From positions 34,644,335 through 34,708,334 of the forward strand of contig NC_088788.1 of NCBI RefSeq assembly GCF_949628265.1: a stretch of DNA of 64,000 bases, given 5' to 3'. Under the pieces are notes generated by a model. It had not been told where the DNA came from and ran no database searches. It worked only from the letters and a program-made list of their open reading frames with translations. The position numbers and the translations under genes are program-made. Origin of the DNA: Cloeon dipterum. Lineage: Eukaryota > Arthropoda > Insecta > Ephemeroptera > Baetidae. Below, in pieces: positions 44,501 through 54,105 of this stretch (its first letter is position 1; every line of letters starts with the position of its first letter).

Positions 44501-47500
44501 ACCATGCAGCTCGCAGCTGGAAATGTCAACCGGCGACAGGCTACAAATAAATTAAACTTGGCAAAGCGGATTTTCACGTTAATATTCTCCATATTTCCTG
44601 CTCCAATTAAACACCAGCGCAATCTCCGGTTTGTGTAAGCGACCCGTTAGGCTCACATTTCATTCAAAATAGGAAAAATACGCATCTGTAATAAATTTTC
44701 AGTAATCTGAACCGATAAAAACAAACACCCAGCGAGTCAATGCGCGAAAATTGGCATTCCGACCCGCTAAGCGACCAAAATCTGTCAGTTTTAACGAGCT
44801 CGTCCCACGTTTCGGGATAAGAAACGGCGTGTTTTGCTAAATCTGGACGTGCACCCACCGTGTTACACGCCTGCCGCTCGACACCCACTCGGCCTCGATG
44901 TGAATGAGGTGTCAGCGCAGATAACATTTGAGAGGGAAACAATCGGCGTGGAGCCTAATCTATTCAGATTCCACGGAGAAACGGGCGGCGCGGGCGAACA
45001 TTTTTGCCCGGCGTTTCCTTTCCGGGCCAGTGCGCATGCAAATTAGGCAGATTAATAAGACAGATCGAGTCTGCGGAAGAAACAAAACAAACAAAGCAAG
45101 TTTCGCGCGTGTAGCTTCACGCCTCGTGCTCCTTTGTCTACAAAATTCCCCATTGTTCCATTCAAAATGGACAAAAAAGTCGAAATTCGGCCGAGCTCAA
45201 CGGTCAGATATAATGTGGGGCACAAAAAGGAATCCCTTCTGTTTCTGTCTGTATCATCTGATAATAAATAACGAGACCCGACTCCTGCGGGAGGCCTATA
45301 ATTTTTTTATCAGTCATCCGCCGCCGCCGCCGCCGCCGCTGCGAAGGAATTTGGTTTTGTATAATACACGTTATTTGTTTCCTCTTGAGTCAAGCGAGAG
45401 TCATTCTCGACACTATTATTTATACGTATTACTACTGCCTTCACTGACCCTGACAAGCGAGTTGCATTAACGACTGCTGACCAGCTAGACCACTTGATAT
45501 GTACATATTCGAACGACGCGAGGTGTGATGATATATATTTTTTTGCCTCGTCCATTAGGGGATTAGTCGCTCGAGCGTGTCTGCTTCGCGTCTGAGGAAT
45601 TTCCATTAGACACTCGTTCGACAGACGACATTTTTATTTTTTGCACACTCTCGAGCCTTTGACGAATATGTGATTCGGTGGCACACTTTTTCATTGCGGT
45701 TTGCACGAATCACGATGCGTCTATTAGGAAATCAATCAGCGCGCCGACTATATAACATTTCCAAGATGCACGTATACGGCAGTTGACCGCAGAATGAAAT
45801 GCAGTGCACACTGTCAGAAAGCAAATCGATCGCTAAAATTACATCTGCTGGTTGTTTGTGAAATCGGTTAGCAACGCATCTGCTGTCTACATGTGAGACT
45901 AAATTACAGAGTAATCTAACTCGAAAACTAAAAAAAATGTATATGAAGATTCGCTTCCTTTAAGCGCAGGAGATTCATTAAAGAACAAGATCTAAAGACA
46001 AACATGAATACTTCTGATTGTGAGATAAAGTGGAATGTATTGCTACATTCTGCGCGGCAAAATAGGTCAAGAAAATACAATTTATTCACAATAAAAGTGT
46101 TTTCCAGCACGTGTCGTGTGATAATTCTGTTCAGCGCCTTGAGCCTTCATCGTGACGATAATAGTTCAATCAACGCAATTATAGCACGTGCTAAGAGCTT
46201 CTGTTTCGGTTAATTTTTTCAGTTGATGCGGTAGTAAAAGTATACACACTAATGTACGATAGAGAGAGGGTTACGTTTCTGTTTTGAATCAGAGGAAGAA
46301 AAAGCATACACACAAAATAAATGTGCGTTGGCTGCTTTTAGAGCTCTCAAGTTGCCTTCCTTGTCAGCGTTTGCGTCGCCGAGATTATTTTTTTTACGCG
46401 CGGCGCCATCCTAGTTTTTATTTTCTCTTCTCGCGCTGGGAGGCCGCGCGTATGCCGAGCGAGCACATTTCCAGCCATGCTCACCAGCACTTTGCATAAA
46501 CACAAGCTGGGTGAGGAGAGAAAAAGAGATAGCGGCGGCAGAAACTTGTGGATTTCAAGTTTTCAACGGATGCCTTCGCAGCATCTCATTTCGTGTAATG
46601 CCTGCGTGCAACAAAGTCACTGCATCAGATGAAATTAGATGTTACCGAAACCGGATTAATGATGGGTTGAAATAAAAAAAAGAAGGCCGTTTCACTGGAT
46701 TTGAGTCTAAACATTTTCCGTTAATTTCTGTGAAGCAAATAAAAAATTTATATTTTGTAACGGAAAAAAATTGAATGTAATTAATCCGCCTCTCGAGTTG
46801 GATTTCATTTTTAGTACTGCTTCTTACACAGTTTACATAAAAAATATAGAATTTGCAGTCGTATTCATTCGTCTATTTCAGTCGCTCAGCAGCGAGGACA
46901 GACACGTATCAACGGCCGTGCTAGGATCAATATTTTGTTATTTGGAGCAATAAAGATAAAGGCTCGAGCATGAATGACGATGTCAGCGATAAAACCCTTC
47001 AAACCTAGTCGCTCCACAAGTGTTGGTTTTGGCGAGATAAAGCCTGGCGGCCACTCACGCCTCTTTCGAAAACACAAAACGCTGGCATTTTGTACAGAAA
47101 CACTCCCCATTTCCGCGTGGTGAAATAAAAGAGTCCTTTGTCTCTGGAATGCCATCCAGATTGGACTTTCTTTCCTGCAGATCTTGCACAAGGAGATGTG
47201 AGTCAGCGCGGCAATTACCCCGTAATTGCGTCCCATGCAAAACCAGAGCGAGCGCGGGTGGTGCGAACCAATCTCCGCATTGTTAACGAACTTCTCTCAG
47301 GCTTTCACTCGACTCATTAGACAAATTTCGATGTCTACGAAGATTAGAAAAGAGAAAAGGGTCCAAATGTAGACTAATTTGCCTGTGATTTTTTTTTACT
47401 AGTCTCGTCCCGATCCCGAGGCGAGATCTGCGCGCACGCTGAGAAATTTGTCTCTCTCAACGCTCCTGTGTGATATTCACTGGCCTCGAATGGGCTGAAG

Positions 47501-50063
47501 GAGTAGCTGCGTGAGCGATTTTACAATTTGTTTGAATTTCCTCTCAGGGCTTTTGCATTCCTCATTCGCACACAATTAGCCGGCACCTGGAAATAAGGTG
47601 CAAATGGCCGACGACACAAGTAACAAAAAATGATTTAGGTTTAAAACGCGTCGGTTCTTTGTGTATTCATACAGCCACTGCACTGACCTTGAGGGACTTA
47701 GGCAACCCTATACTTCATACGTCGAGAGTGCCGCTGGAACGGACATTCCGGGGCGCGCGCATTCCATGTGGGAACCACCGGGCGTCTGCATGCAAATTCT
47801 CAATTGTTATACATACATTATCCAAGAGTCGATTATGAAAAAAATGTTCGCCGCAGGAAACGAGCCCCTGGTGCTGCTGGTTTTTCCGCTTTGCAAGCTG
47901 GCCAGGCAGCCAGCCGCACGGCCTTCTCGTGCGATTTGCCGCTCACTACTTTCATTGAGCATTATTACTGACTCTTGTCGAGAGGGTACTGAACGGTGAC
48001 TTTTCAATAGCCATTATAATGCGCGCGGCACTTGCAAGAGCTCTATTGACACAAACACACAACATCAACATTTCAGCAGCGTTTTAACCGTTTTCCTTTT
48101 CACGAGCCCTCGAGGAACGAAGTACCGGTGCTCGGCGTAAAGATTCGTGCGAAAATTCGCTCTCGCGCCGACTAGAATTTCCTCAATTGAATATGTATAT
48201 CAGTGAGTGTTCCAGCCGACAACAAATTGGTACAAATAATTGAGAATCGGTGGATGCGCTTTCTAAAATGCAAATCGCACCGACCCCGAGTTGAGTCGTG
48301 AAGAAAACGGAGGCCAAAAAAGTGTGCGGGCACGGCAGCGAAGGGTTGCGTTTTACTTTTCACTTCCCCTTTCGCTGCGGTCTCACGTTTTTATACTTTT
48401 TCGTGGTTGGAGCCACATTTAACGGGCGGAATTATTTTGATTCGACGCACGCACACTCTTGTTTTTGCAGCAATTCAGGGTGGAAAACGACTTAACCCCT
48501 GGTACGAACAATGTGCGTGAATCACAGCGTGCAATTTCGCGGCTACCGAACACCAAACAAAGCGCGGTTGAGTCACGCTGAGCTCGCACGTGTTCCAAAG
48601 CAAAGCTGCCTCTGAACAAATAATACACCTTTTCCACTCTGTGTGTAAATAAACACCCGCACGTCCGTCTTTTCTTATTTTAGCACTCGCGTCGAGCCGA
48701 TCGATTGATCGAATTCGATTCGCGGCTGGCGCACGAAAGCCGGCTCAGTCAGCACGTCATACTGCCAGTCGATACATAATTAAGCAGCAGCAGGTAAATT
48801 CAGTCACTTCCAGCTCACATGCCAGACGGAAAAAAGCCTGCTGAAGGGCTTCACGCGATGCAGAGGGGAATCCATAAAACCTATAAATAAATGAGACAAA
48901 AAGAGTCTCAGTCGGAGACTCTTATTTGAATCGACGCTCCAGTGCTAGACAACAGAGCTGCGCCTACGTTTCTGCATCAGATAAACAAATATGATGTGCC
49001 GGCCGGCGCCTCCGCTCCGCATTCCGCACGTCGCGTGCGCCGCTCGCCCTCTAAACCGTGCCCTTTGACATTTACTCCGAAATTCACAGGGCTCACGTGA
49101 CTGCAATCCATTATTCAGATTTCTGTTGTGAATGGCAGCGGATCAGTGCATGCCCTTTTGAATGACAAAAAGCAGCAGCAGCAGCGAATTACGTGCCAAT
49201 TAAACCGATTTCTGGGTCGATGCAGCAGCACGCAATCAAATACACAGGATCGTTTCTACGAAATTACACACGATCGAACCGAAATTAAAAGCTATGATTA
49301 TTACATGCTATGAACGGTTCTTTTGGTTTGATTGATAATGTTGCTTAAATAGTCATATGTTTTCCTTTTTCTTGACTCGGCTTCTTGTTATGAAAACTTG
49401 AAAACAAGCTGTGTGATAATATTTTTAGTTAAACCTCCTAATTTAAAATAGGAAGTGTATTTTCCATGTAATCGGATTGCAAAACCATCCAAACTCTGAC
49501 TGACTAATTCAGCCCCTCCAAAAAACATCAATCCAAAAAAACATGACACTTCCTCCCTTATTGCACACGTGCGTCCTCCGAAACAAAGAGGCTCGCGAGA
49601 AACAAACCTTCCGGCCCGCATCCTTGGTAGCGGCGTGCACGCACGACGTCGACCTGGCGAACCTGGCCGATGGCGTGTCCCTGTGGAAGCTGCCTCCGAG
49701 CAGGTTCCTCTTGAGCATCAGGCTGCGCGAGGAGGCGCGGATGTCGGCGACGTAGCGCTCGATCAGGGGGTCCTCGTCGGGCAACAGGTCAGGAGCCCCC
49801 ATGGGCAAGGAGGGCGCCACGGCCACCGCCTGGCCCATCATCGGCTGCGACCGAATCGCATGCTGTCGCAGCTCACACTGAACCAAACTGCTCGAGGGCA
49901 GGTGCAGAGAGGGGTGCCCCTCAAGCCGTCCTCGGATAGGGGTGCCACCCCTCGCCAAGACGTGCGTGCTGCAGCAGCTGCCCGCCAAGAAATCATTGCC
50001 TTTGTCGCGCCAACAATGCGAGCCATTCTTGTAAATAACGTCGTTGCCTGCCGCTGACGTCAT
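32329..50063 (-). CDS. SIPA1-like Rap GTPase-activating protein
   Basis: Predicted to stimulate GTP hydrolysis by Rap small GTPases and to act as a PDZ scaffold at junctions or synapses, as known for the vertebrate SIPA1L/SPAR family. I joined 18 coding exons whose phases all agree, total 5190 nt, 1,729 residues, close to vertebrate SIPA1L1 (about 1,800). Conserved features in order: REYGS..SID and FFALLQDFK (about 270-310), FAHYDCQS and [11 protein letters not shown] (about 410-460), [12 protein letters not shown] (about 493), [20 protein letters not shown] (about 582), RapGAP domain about 634-880 with the catalytic Asn of RHIGNDIV at about 795, PDZ domain about 1044-1117 (GQLGFHV loop), Ser-rich region, DLDW-like [10 protein letters not shown] near 1590, and a leucine zipper ending [12 protein letters not shown]. 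The start exon is the least certain part. Confidence 0.93.
32690..33150 (+). repeat. Dispersed repeat family 2 copy in SIPA1L intron 17
   Basis: Contains ATCAAGCCCGATTAAA, GGTCAAGGTCAAAGGTAACC (near-DR1), CTCGGGTTTAAAGGGTCAGA, CACACCGTTAGACTTGG and TCCCCTGGTGAGCTGGA. It is opposite in orientation to the host gene. Confidence 0.7.
33449..33706 (-). CDS. SIPA1L exon 17
   Basis: Acceptor TTGCAG, donor CAG|GTAAAT. Encodes [20 protein letters not shown] followed by [15 protein letters not shown], aligned with the DLDWSNLVDAAKA segment of vertebrate SIPA1L, and an acidic DEPGPDGE stretch. Confidence 0.9.
34172..34736 (-). CDS. SIPA1L exon 16
   Basis: Acceptor TTTGCAG, donor CG|GTCAGT. Encodes a Ser/Arg/Pro-rich, probably disordered region ([38 protein letters not shown]). 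The EEDL..LI motif has a counterpart in vertebrate SIPA1L1. Confidence 0.9.
34796..34912 (-). pseudogene. Intronic Cys-rich frame related to the spacer relics
   Basis: The minus strand reads [20 protein letters not shown] then [20 protein letters not shown] then CK, followed by a consensus-like donor GTAAGT. It resembles the CAP spacer relics (WRGPDFPDR....TRFACHGYQFIFC). It cannot be an exon of SIPA1L joined to exon 16, since that phase contains a stop. It is most likely a fragment of an unrecognised dispersed element or gene. Confidence 0.35.
35338..35409 (-). tRNA. tRNA-Glu (anticodon CTC), intronic copy
   Basis: Base-for-base identical over 72 nt to 27939-28010. It sits in SIPA1L intron 15 on the same strand as the host gene. 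A T5 run (35330-35334) and a further T6 run lie just 3' of the tRNA on the minus strand as RNA polymerase III terminators. The 3' flank resembles that of the other copy (CAAATG(G)AAAAAA), consistent with duplication. Confidence 0.95.
36124..36289 (-). CDS. SIPA1L exon 15
   Basis: Acceptor TTTTTAG, donor GAAG|GTAGGA. Encodes [20 protein letters not shown] (the Met is internal) through DRLLGARSE. The phase joins exon 14 (RAPK) and exon 16 (DELSAGSV). Confidence 0.88.
36395..36848 (-). CDS. SIPA1L exon 14
   Basis: Acceptor GCCGCAG, donor AAAG|GTTGGT. Encodes a Ser/Gly-rich linker after the PDZ region ([40 protein letters not shown]). Confidence 0.9.
36980..37385 (+). repeat. Dispersed repeat family 1 copy in SIPA1L intron 13
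   Basis: Contains TTCCCAGGTTGCCGTTAAAC, TTTGCATTGTCTCCCTAATG, CACGATTTATTTAATAATTC and AGGGAATTTCCCTCCAAAT. A G11 tract and about 100 bp interrupt the 3' part, which resumes with GATTTCAT.GAAGAGAT and GCTAAATTTCACAAA. Confidence 0.7.
37608..37751 (-). CDS. SIPA1L exon 13
   Basis: Encodes [20 protein letters not shown] and [20 protein letters not shown] then NHKKR. The 60-nt intron separating it from exon 12 has no in-frame stop. Confidence 0.9.
37812..38183 (-). CDS. SIPA1L exon 12: PDZ domain
   Basis: Encodes [15 protein letters not shown], then the PDZ domain with the carboxylate-binding loop in [12 protein letters not shown], and [31 protein letters not shown] and VTVTVIPP. These match the PDZ of vertebrate SIPA1L closely. 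Confidence 0.96.
38676..38928 (-). CDS. SIPA1L exon 11
   Basis: Encodes [47 protein letters not shown] and [13 protein letters not shown], the conserved region between the RapGAP and PDZ domains. Confidence 0.95.
38989..39388 (-). CDS. SIPA1L exon 10: RapGAP catalytic segment
   Basis: Begins [20 protein letters not shown], which holds the Asn-thumb catalytic residue of RapGAPs. Continues with [36 protein letters not shown] and [17 protein letters not shown], all diagnostic of SIPA1L. The 400-nt length and T|CA junction keep phase. Confidence 0.97.
39441..39544 (-). CDS. SIPA1L exon 9: RapGAP
   Basis: Encodes [20 protein letters not shown] and [14 protein letters not shown]. It is separated from exon 10 by a 52-nt intron. 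Confidence 0.95.
39600..39838 (-). CDS. SIPA1L exon 8: RapGAP
   Basis: Encodes [60 protein letters not shown] and [10 protein letters not shown]. It matches the N-terminal part of the RapGAP fold in SIPA1L. Confidence 0.96.
39892..40007 (-). CDS. SIPA1L exon 7
   Basis: Encodes [20 protein letters not shown] and [18 protein letters not shown]. It aligns with the LRGSVLEDAIPS segment of vertebrate SIPA1L and has no long open frame of its own. Confidence 0.92.
40068..40219 (-). CDS. SIPA1L exon 6
   Basis: Encodes [20 protein letters not shown] then [11 protein letters not shown]. Its acceptor ends a 54-nt intron. Confidence 0.94.
40274..40542 (-). CDS. SIPA1L exon 5
   Basis: Starts [20 protein letters not shown] and ends [12 protein letters not shown]. 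It matches the vertebrate [12 protein letters not shown] motif. Confidence 0.93.
40603..40997 (-). CDS. SIPA1L exon 4
   Basis: Acceptor TTTTCAG, donor CAG|GTAGCT. Encodes [20 protein letters not shown] (internal Met), [17 protein letters not shown] and [14 protein letters not shown], then an acidic tail [14 protein letters not shown]. Confidence 0.93.
41133..41149. repeat. T17 homopolymer
   Basis: A run of 17 T on the plus strand in SIPA1L intron 3 between exons 3 and 4, about 40 bp from exon 3. Confidence 0.9.
41190..41468 (-). CDS. SIPA1L exon 3
   Basis: Encodes [20 protein letters not shown] and [20 protein letters not shown], then [15 protein letters not shown], conserved with the REYGSTSSID..SFFDLLKGYK region of vertebrate SIPA1L. 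Confidence 0.92.
41610..41957 (-). CDS. SIPA1L exon 2
   Basis: Acceptor CGTTTCAG, donor GAG|GTGAGT, both phase 0. Encodes [14 protein letters not shown], an Ala/Arg/Gly-rich segment and a His/Pro tract, ending [11 protein letters not shown]. It is low in complexity, so conservation is weak, but phase and GC content support it. Confidence 0.8.
41958..49607. other. SIPA1L intron 1 (about 7.65 kb)
   Basis: No coding exon recognised. It includes GC-rich patches (43250-44100), TATA-like strings such as CTATAAAAG near 44353, and a (CCG) tract at 45318-45339. An alternative promoter for a shorter isoform starting in exon 2 is possible but not shown. Confidence 0.5.
45318..45339. repeat. (CCG)n microsatellite
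   Basis: Seven tandem CCG units in SIPA1L intron 1, between AT-rich flanks. Confidence 0.9.
49608..50063 (-). CDS. SIPA1L exon 1 (putative start)
   Basis: A 456-nt GC-rich open frame starting ATG at 50063 (context GTGGCATGA) and ending CGGAAG|GTTTGT in phase 0, which matches the phase-0 acceptor of exon 2. The encoded start [14 protein letters not shown] begins with MTS as vertebrate SIPA1L1 does. [20 protein letters not shown] is the most protein-like part. No domain is recognisable here. Transcript evidence would be needed to exclude another upstream exon. Confidence 0.65.
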
Positions 50064-53000
50064 GCCACTCTTGTTTGATCTTGTTTCACTGGGTCGCCGC
50101 ACTTTGTCGGAATTTTTCGATGGAGTTGTGAGTTGTTATCGGGCTTGAAACGGGAGACGAACGATAAACCGCGCCAGTTTAATGCAACACGTTTCCTCAC
50201 ATTTCCAAACACTATTTAAAAAGGAGAAAATTCGTGTAATGGTCGAATGAGGATGTATGTTCTTTGCCTTTCTAAAGATATGCGGCAGTCACTTCCAGCT
50301 GGCGCGGTAATGGATTTGGGAAAATGTTGACCGTAGCAACTACATAAAAAACATGTGTACTTCTCTAATATTTACACTTCAAATTTGTCAATAGCAGTTC
50401 GACCATTTCTGAAAATATTTTGAGTAGGAGGTCTCAGCCATTTGCGCTTTCAAGTATCACGTTGAAAATATCGTCAGCTGTGCCAGCCGCCGGTGAAAAT
50501 GGCCAGCCACCGCCGGGCAAAAAAAGTTCCCGCCAGCCGCCGCCTCAAATCTCGCGGCTGAGACCTCTCTCTAATTTTGAGCAAATTGTGGCTCCCCCTT
50601 TTTATTATTATTGTGTGTGATGATGATTATTCTCATGCTGCTGTGTTTCTTTTCCTCAATGGGCGCTGCTGTGTGCGCATTTAAACTAGCATTCACTCGC
50701 GCCGCCGTGCACGCGAGTGCTCAAAGGCTTCTTTCTTAAGCCATGAGCAGCAGCCTCCGGTTTTCTTTCACTCTGTTTTTATTCACTGCGGCCGCCTTTT
50801 GTTTCGGCCAAAGATTTTTCCGCTCCGCGGCCGAGCGGTGAAAAGACCGTCGATTCAAATTGCTCGGAAAGTTGCTGCGGCTATAACGAGTGTGTTGGCC
50901 GGTGCGAATCTTTGATTATTTGTACTTTGTGCACAAATATAATGTCGGGGAAGAAATTCAAAAGAAGTGCAAATAGCGTTCTCTTCATTTCCCCTGCTGA
51001 AGGAAGCTTATGTCATTGATCCTTTTGAAAAATCTTTTCACGCCGGATCTTTTGGAGATGGTGATTTCATCGCTGTTAGTCATCGACTCGAAACATTCGA
51101 ATTTCTGCATGCAAAATATAACAGGATATGAAATATAATTCTTTCTATAATAAGAATTAAAAAATTCTGAATCAAACGACGCACTCATTACCAACAAATG
51201 GTTCTGAGTCAGTAGATTTACAGTTTGGACGTGTTAGTTTTAAACATAACAATTCGCAACGCCTTTCGCATTTAATTTACTCCTGTTTGCAGCCCTTGGT
51301 GCAAGACCGGCCGGCACATTAGCGATCATTCTTATTATTTGCCTAAAACGAAAGTCATCCTTATGGCTCCGAAGAATCAACAATAGGCATGCTAGTCTAC
51401 TTGCTCAGGCGGCAATTGAATCCATTTAATCCGTGCCGCTCTCGATAAAGCGCGTCAAATGCCAAGAATATAAAGGAATCAGCTTCTTTTCCGGTGAACG
51501 ATTCTGGCTCGTCACTTTGTGCAAGACACACTTTGGTCAGCTCCAGCACTGCTCATCTGTGAATAATATTCCAATTCGGCCGCAGTCCGTTAGCAGCACG
51601 ACTCTCACAAAATTAATTCACACACACAGTGCCATTTTTTGCCGCTACAAAATACAGAAAAGATAGCTGCCGGCTGTGTGACGCCAAGACGAGATTTATG
51701 CACCAGTTGTCGCACGAAATTTTATTTACTGACCTAGTAGTTCAATTTTTGGTCACGCCTAAAACGCTGTGCTAGTGACTCTCCTTATTTCTAGAACTCC
51801 GCAAACTCGTTTTTGCAGAACAGCATTGGCGAATCATTTAAAAACATTAAAAATTAATAATGTTCCAGTTGTGCAATTCAGACTTATTGGCACTCTTCAA
51901 GTTGCATCATCACTTATGTGAATTTTCTATTTGCGCGGTAGCTGAATAAGAACAAAAGCCTTCGACGATTATCATCGTACTAGTGAGATAATTTTTTGCC
52001 TTGGCGGGGGCCGGGAGAAGGTGTTAATTAATAAATTGCACAATATCAGGCAGCACGGACCATTTCCCACGACCCTTTTGCGAAATTTCAGTCATTGCAA
52101 GGTACGACGCGAAAACAATGTGTTTAATGGACGTGAGGCGTGAATGTCAATGAGGAGAGGTACTTTTTGTGTTTAAATAATGAGCGGATGCAGCCGGCAG
52201 CTCCATACTTTTCGAGTTTGTTTGGAGTTGTGCCACAGAAGGGACGCGGTTGAGTGACCTGCTCGCTGTTCGTTGGGCGCTCAACATCGGTGCGCGATGT
52301 TTTTAGTTAAAATTTTGTAATGTCTCTTTTAGCAAGGTGAATCTTACGGTGATTAATAAAATACCTGTAGAAATTTAAAGGTGACGATCGCTTTAGATTG
52401 CTAGACTCTCTACCACCAAGCCCAGAGTCTTGTCATAACTGTCACTCACCCTCACATATGGTCATTAATTTACATTGGTGTTATTGTTATTTATACAAAC
52501 AATTAGCTGTGCGGGTAGAATTTGGGTTCCTTTTTAGATTTACAGGCAGACAGTTTCCTTATTTATCTTTCAACAATTTAAATGAGGAAAACTCCGCTTG
52601 TCCCAAAATAATAAACCTTTCCCAGAGGATATTTGCTGAGAAACTGGGGTTTAACCCTTTCTCACGGTTTTCATTTAACAAAATAAATGATTTTCTTCTG
52701 GTTGACCATTTTGTTATTTTATCTGGTCACCATTATGGATATTCATTAATCATTTGACAAGTATTGAGTTTGGCATCTAATTATTACCTTCATATCAACT
52801 TAATTCCCTTGTTAATTGCGAAAAAAATGCTGAAATAGCATAGAGATATTACAATTTTTTAAATAAATTTCTTTGATTCGCTGCACAAACGAGTGGGTGC
52901 AGAGCTGCAGATTGAATCACGCTGGCCTGCTGTGCGCGACAATAATAAAATAATATACCACAACAAGTGAAACAGAAGCAGTTTGGATTGTTTTAACGCT

Positions 53001-53789
53001 TTATGCACACATGATGTTGCGGAATTCGATCGCGCAGTGTGTCTGTGCAATCAAACGTATTTCTTGGAATTCAGACGTCTCCATTTTCGACAGCACAATA
53101 GCACATTTCGGCATTGTCCGCCCTCGATACTGCCCGTCAGTTTCCTCGTTCCCAAATAGACAGCCCATTTGTTCTCGGCGCTAATTAATCTGACAGCCAT
53201 AAATTAGACCGTCATCCTCCCCCGCTCTCGATCGTTTTCCTCTCAGCCAAGCACAGATCGCTATTAGAGCTCCCCCGCAGCTCCGAAGAAAAGCAAATTC
53301 CGGCGGAACGCAAAAAATATACAATGCAGTGATGAGAATTGGCTCCCTCGAGAGACGCTCCGGCCACTCGCATGATTAGCTCGAAATGAAAAATTAATTC
53401 GGCGAATAGAGTCATGCATGCGTTGCACGGCATGTTAATTCGTAATTGCGCGCTTGAATTCGGCGCCACACCCTCGCAGCGAGTGACCAGCACGAAACAG
53501 GAGCGGATGTTACGAAAATTTCACGCTGCAGCAGCGACCCGCGCACAGGATGTGCAGAGGTGGTTGCGGTTTCGGCCCTATGATGAGTTGCAATTCAAAG
53601 GCTTCATCATGTATCCGTCCATCCATCCTTCCACTCTGTACTGGCTCAATGAATAATTTCTCAAAGTGGGAAAATAGTGATTTCAGTGATTTCTAAATTT
53701 TTCCTGGCCTTTTTATTATTCTTATTTAAAGTACAACAAACAAAGAGTGAAAAATCCTTACCTTTGCTATAAAAATTAGGAAAAAGCAA

Positions 53790-54105
53790 AATGTTTCCCA
53801 GGTTGCCGTTTGAATTTTTGAGAAAATCGGCTCCAAAATTTGCATGGTATTCAAGCATTGTCTCCCTACTGAAAAATCGCGAATTTTTCACAATTTAGGG
53901 AATTTTTCCTCAAAATTCACACACCGTTGGATAGATTGCAACGAGAGGGATCGAAATCAAGCAAAAAGATCGATAAATTTCCCAAAATATTAGATTTAAC
54001 TGTTCGTCAGTCATGATTTCGCTATCGCACATTTTAGAGATAAACTACTACTGAATTTCACAAACAACATTCGCAATCATCTACTTGCTAAAGCCAACAA
54101 TCTTA
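53790..54105 (+). repeat. Dispersed repeat family 1 copy
   Basis: One of the best-preserved copies: TTTCCCAGGTTGCCGTTTGA, TTTTTGAGAAAATCGGCTCC, GCATTGTCTCCCTACTG, AATTTAGGGAATTTTTCCTC, ACACACCGTTGGATAGATTG, CAACGAGAGGGATCGAAATC and ATTTAACTGTT. Confidence 0.8.

Noticed and set aside
44928-45470. 180-codon plus-strand open frame in SIPA1L intron 1
   Set aside because: It runs through the (CCG)n tract and AT-rich sequence, with no domain-like composition.
52398-52757. 119-codon plus-strand open frame
   Set aside because: AT-rich translation dominated by Phe, Leu and Asn without recognisable motif; expected by chance in 14 kb of noncoding DNA.
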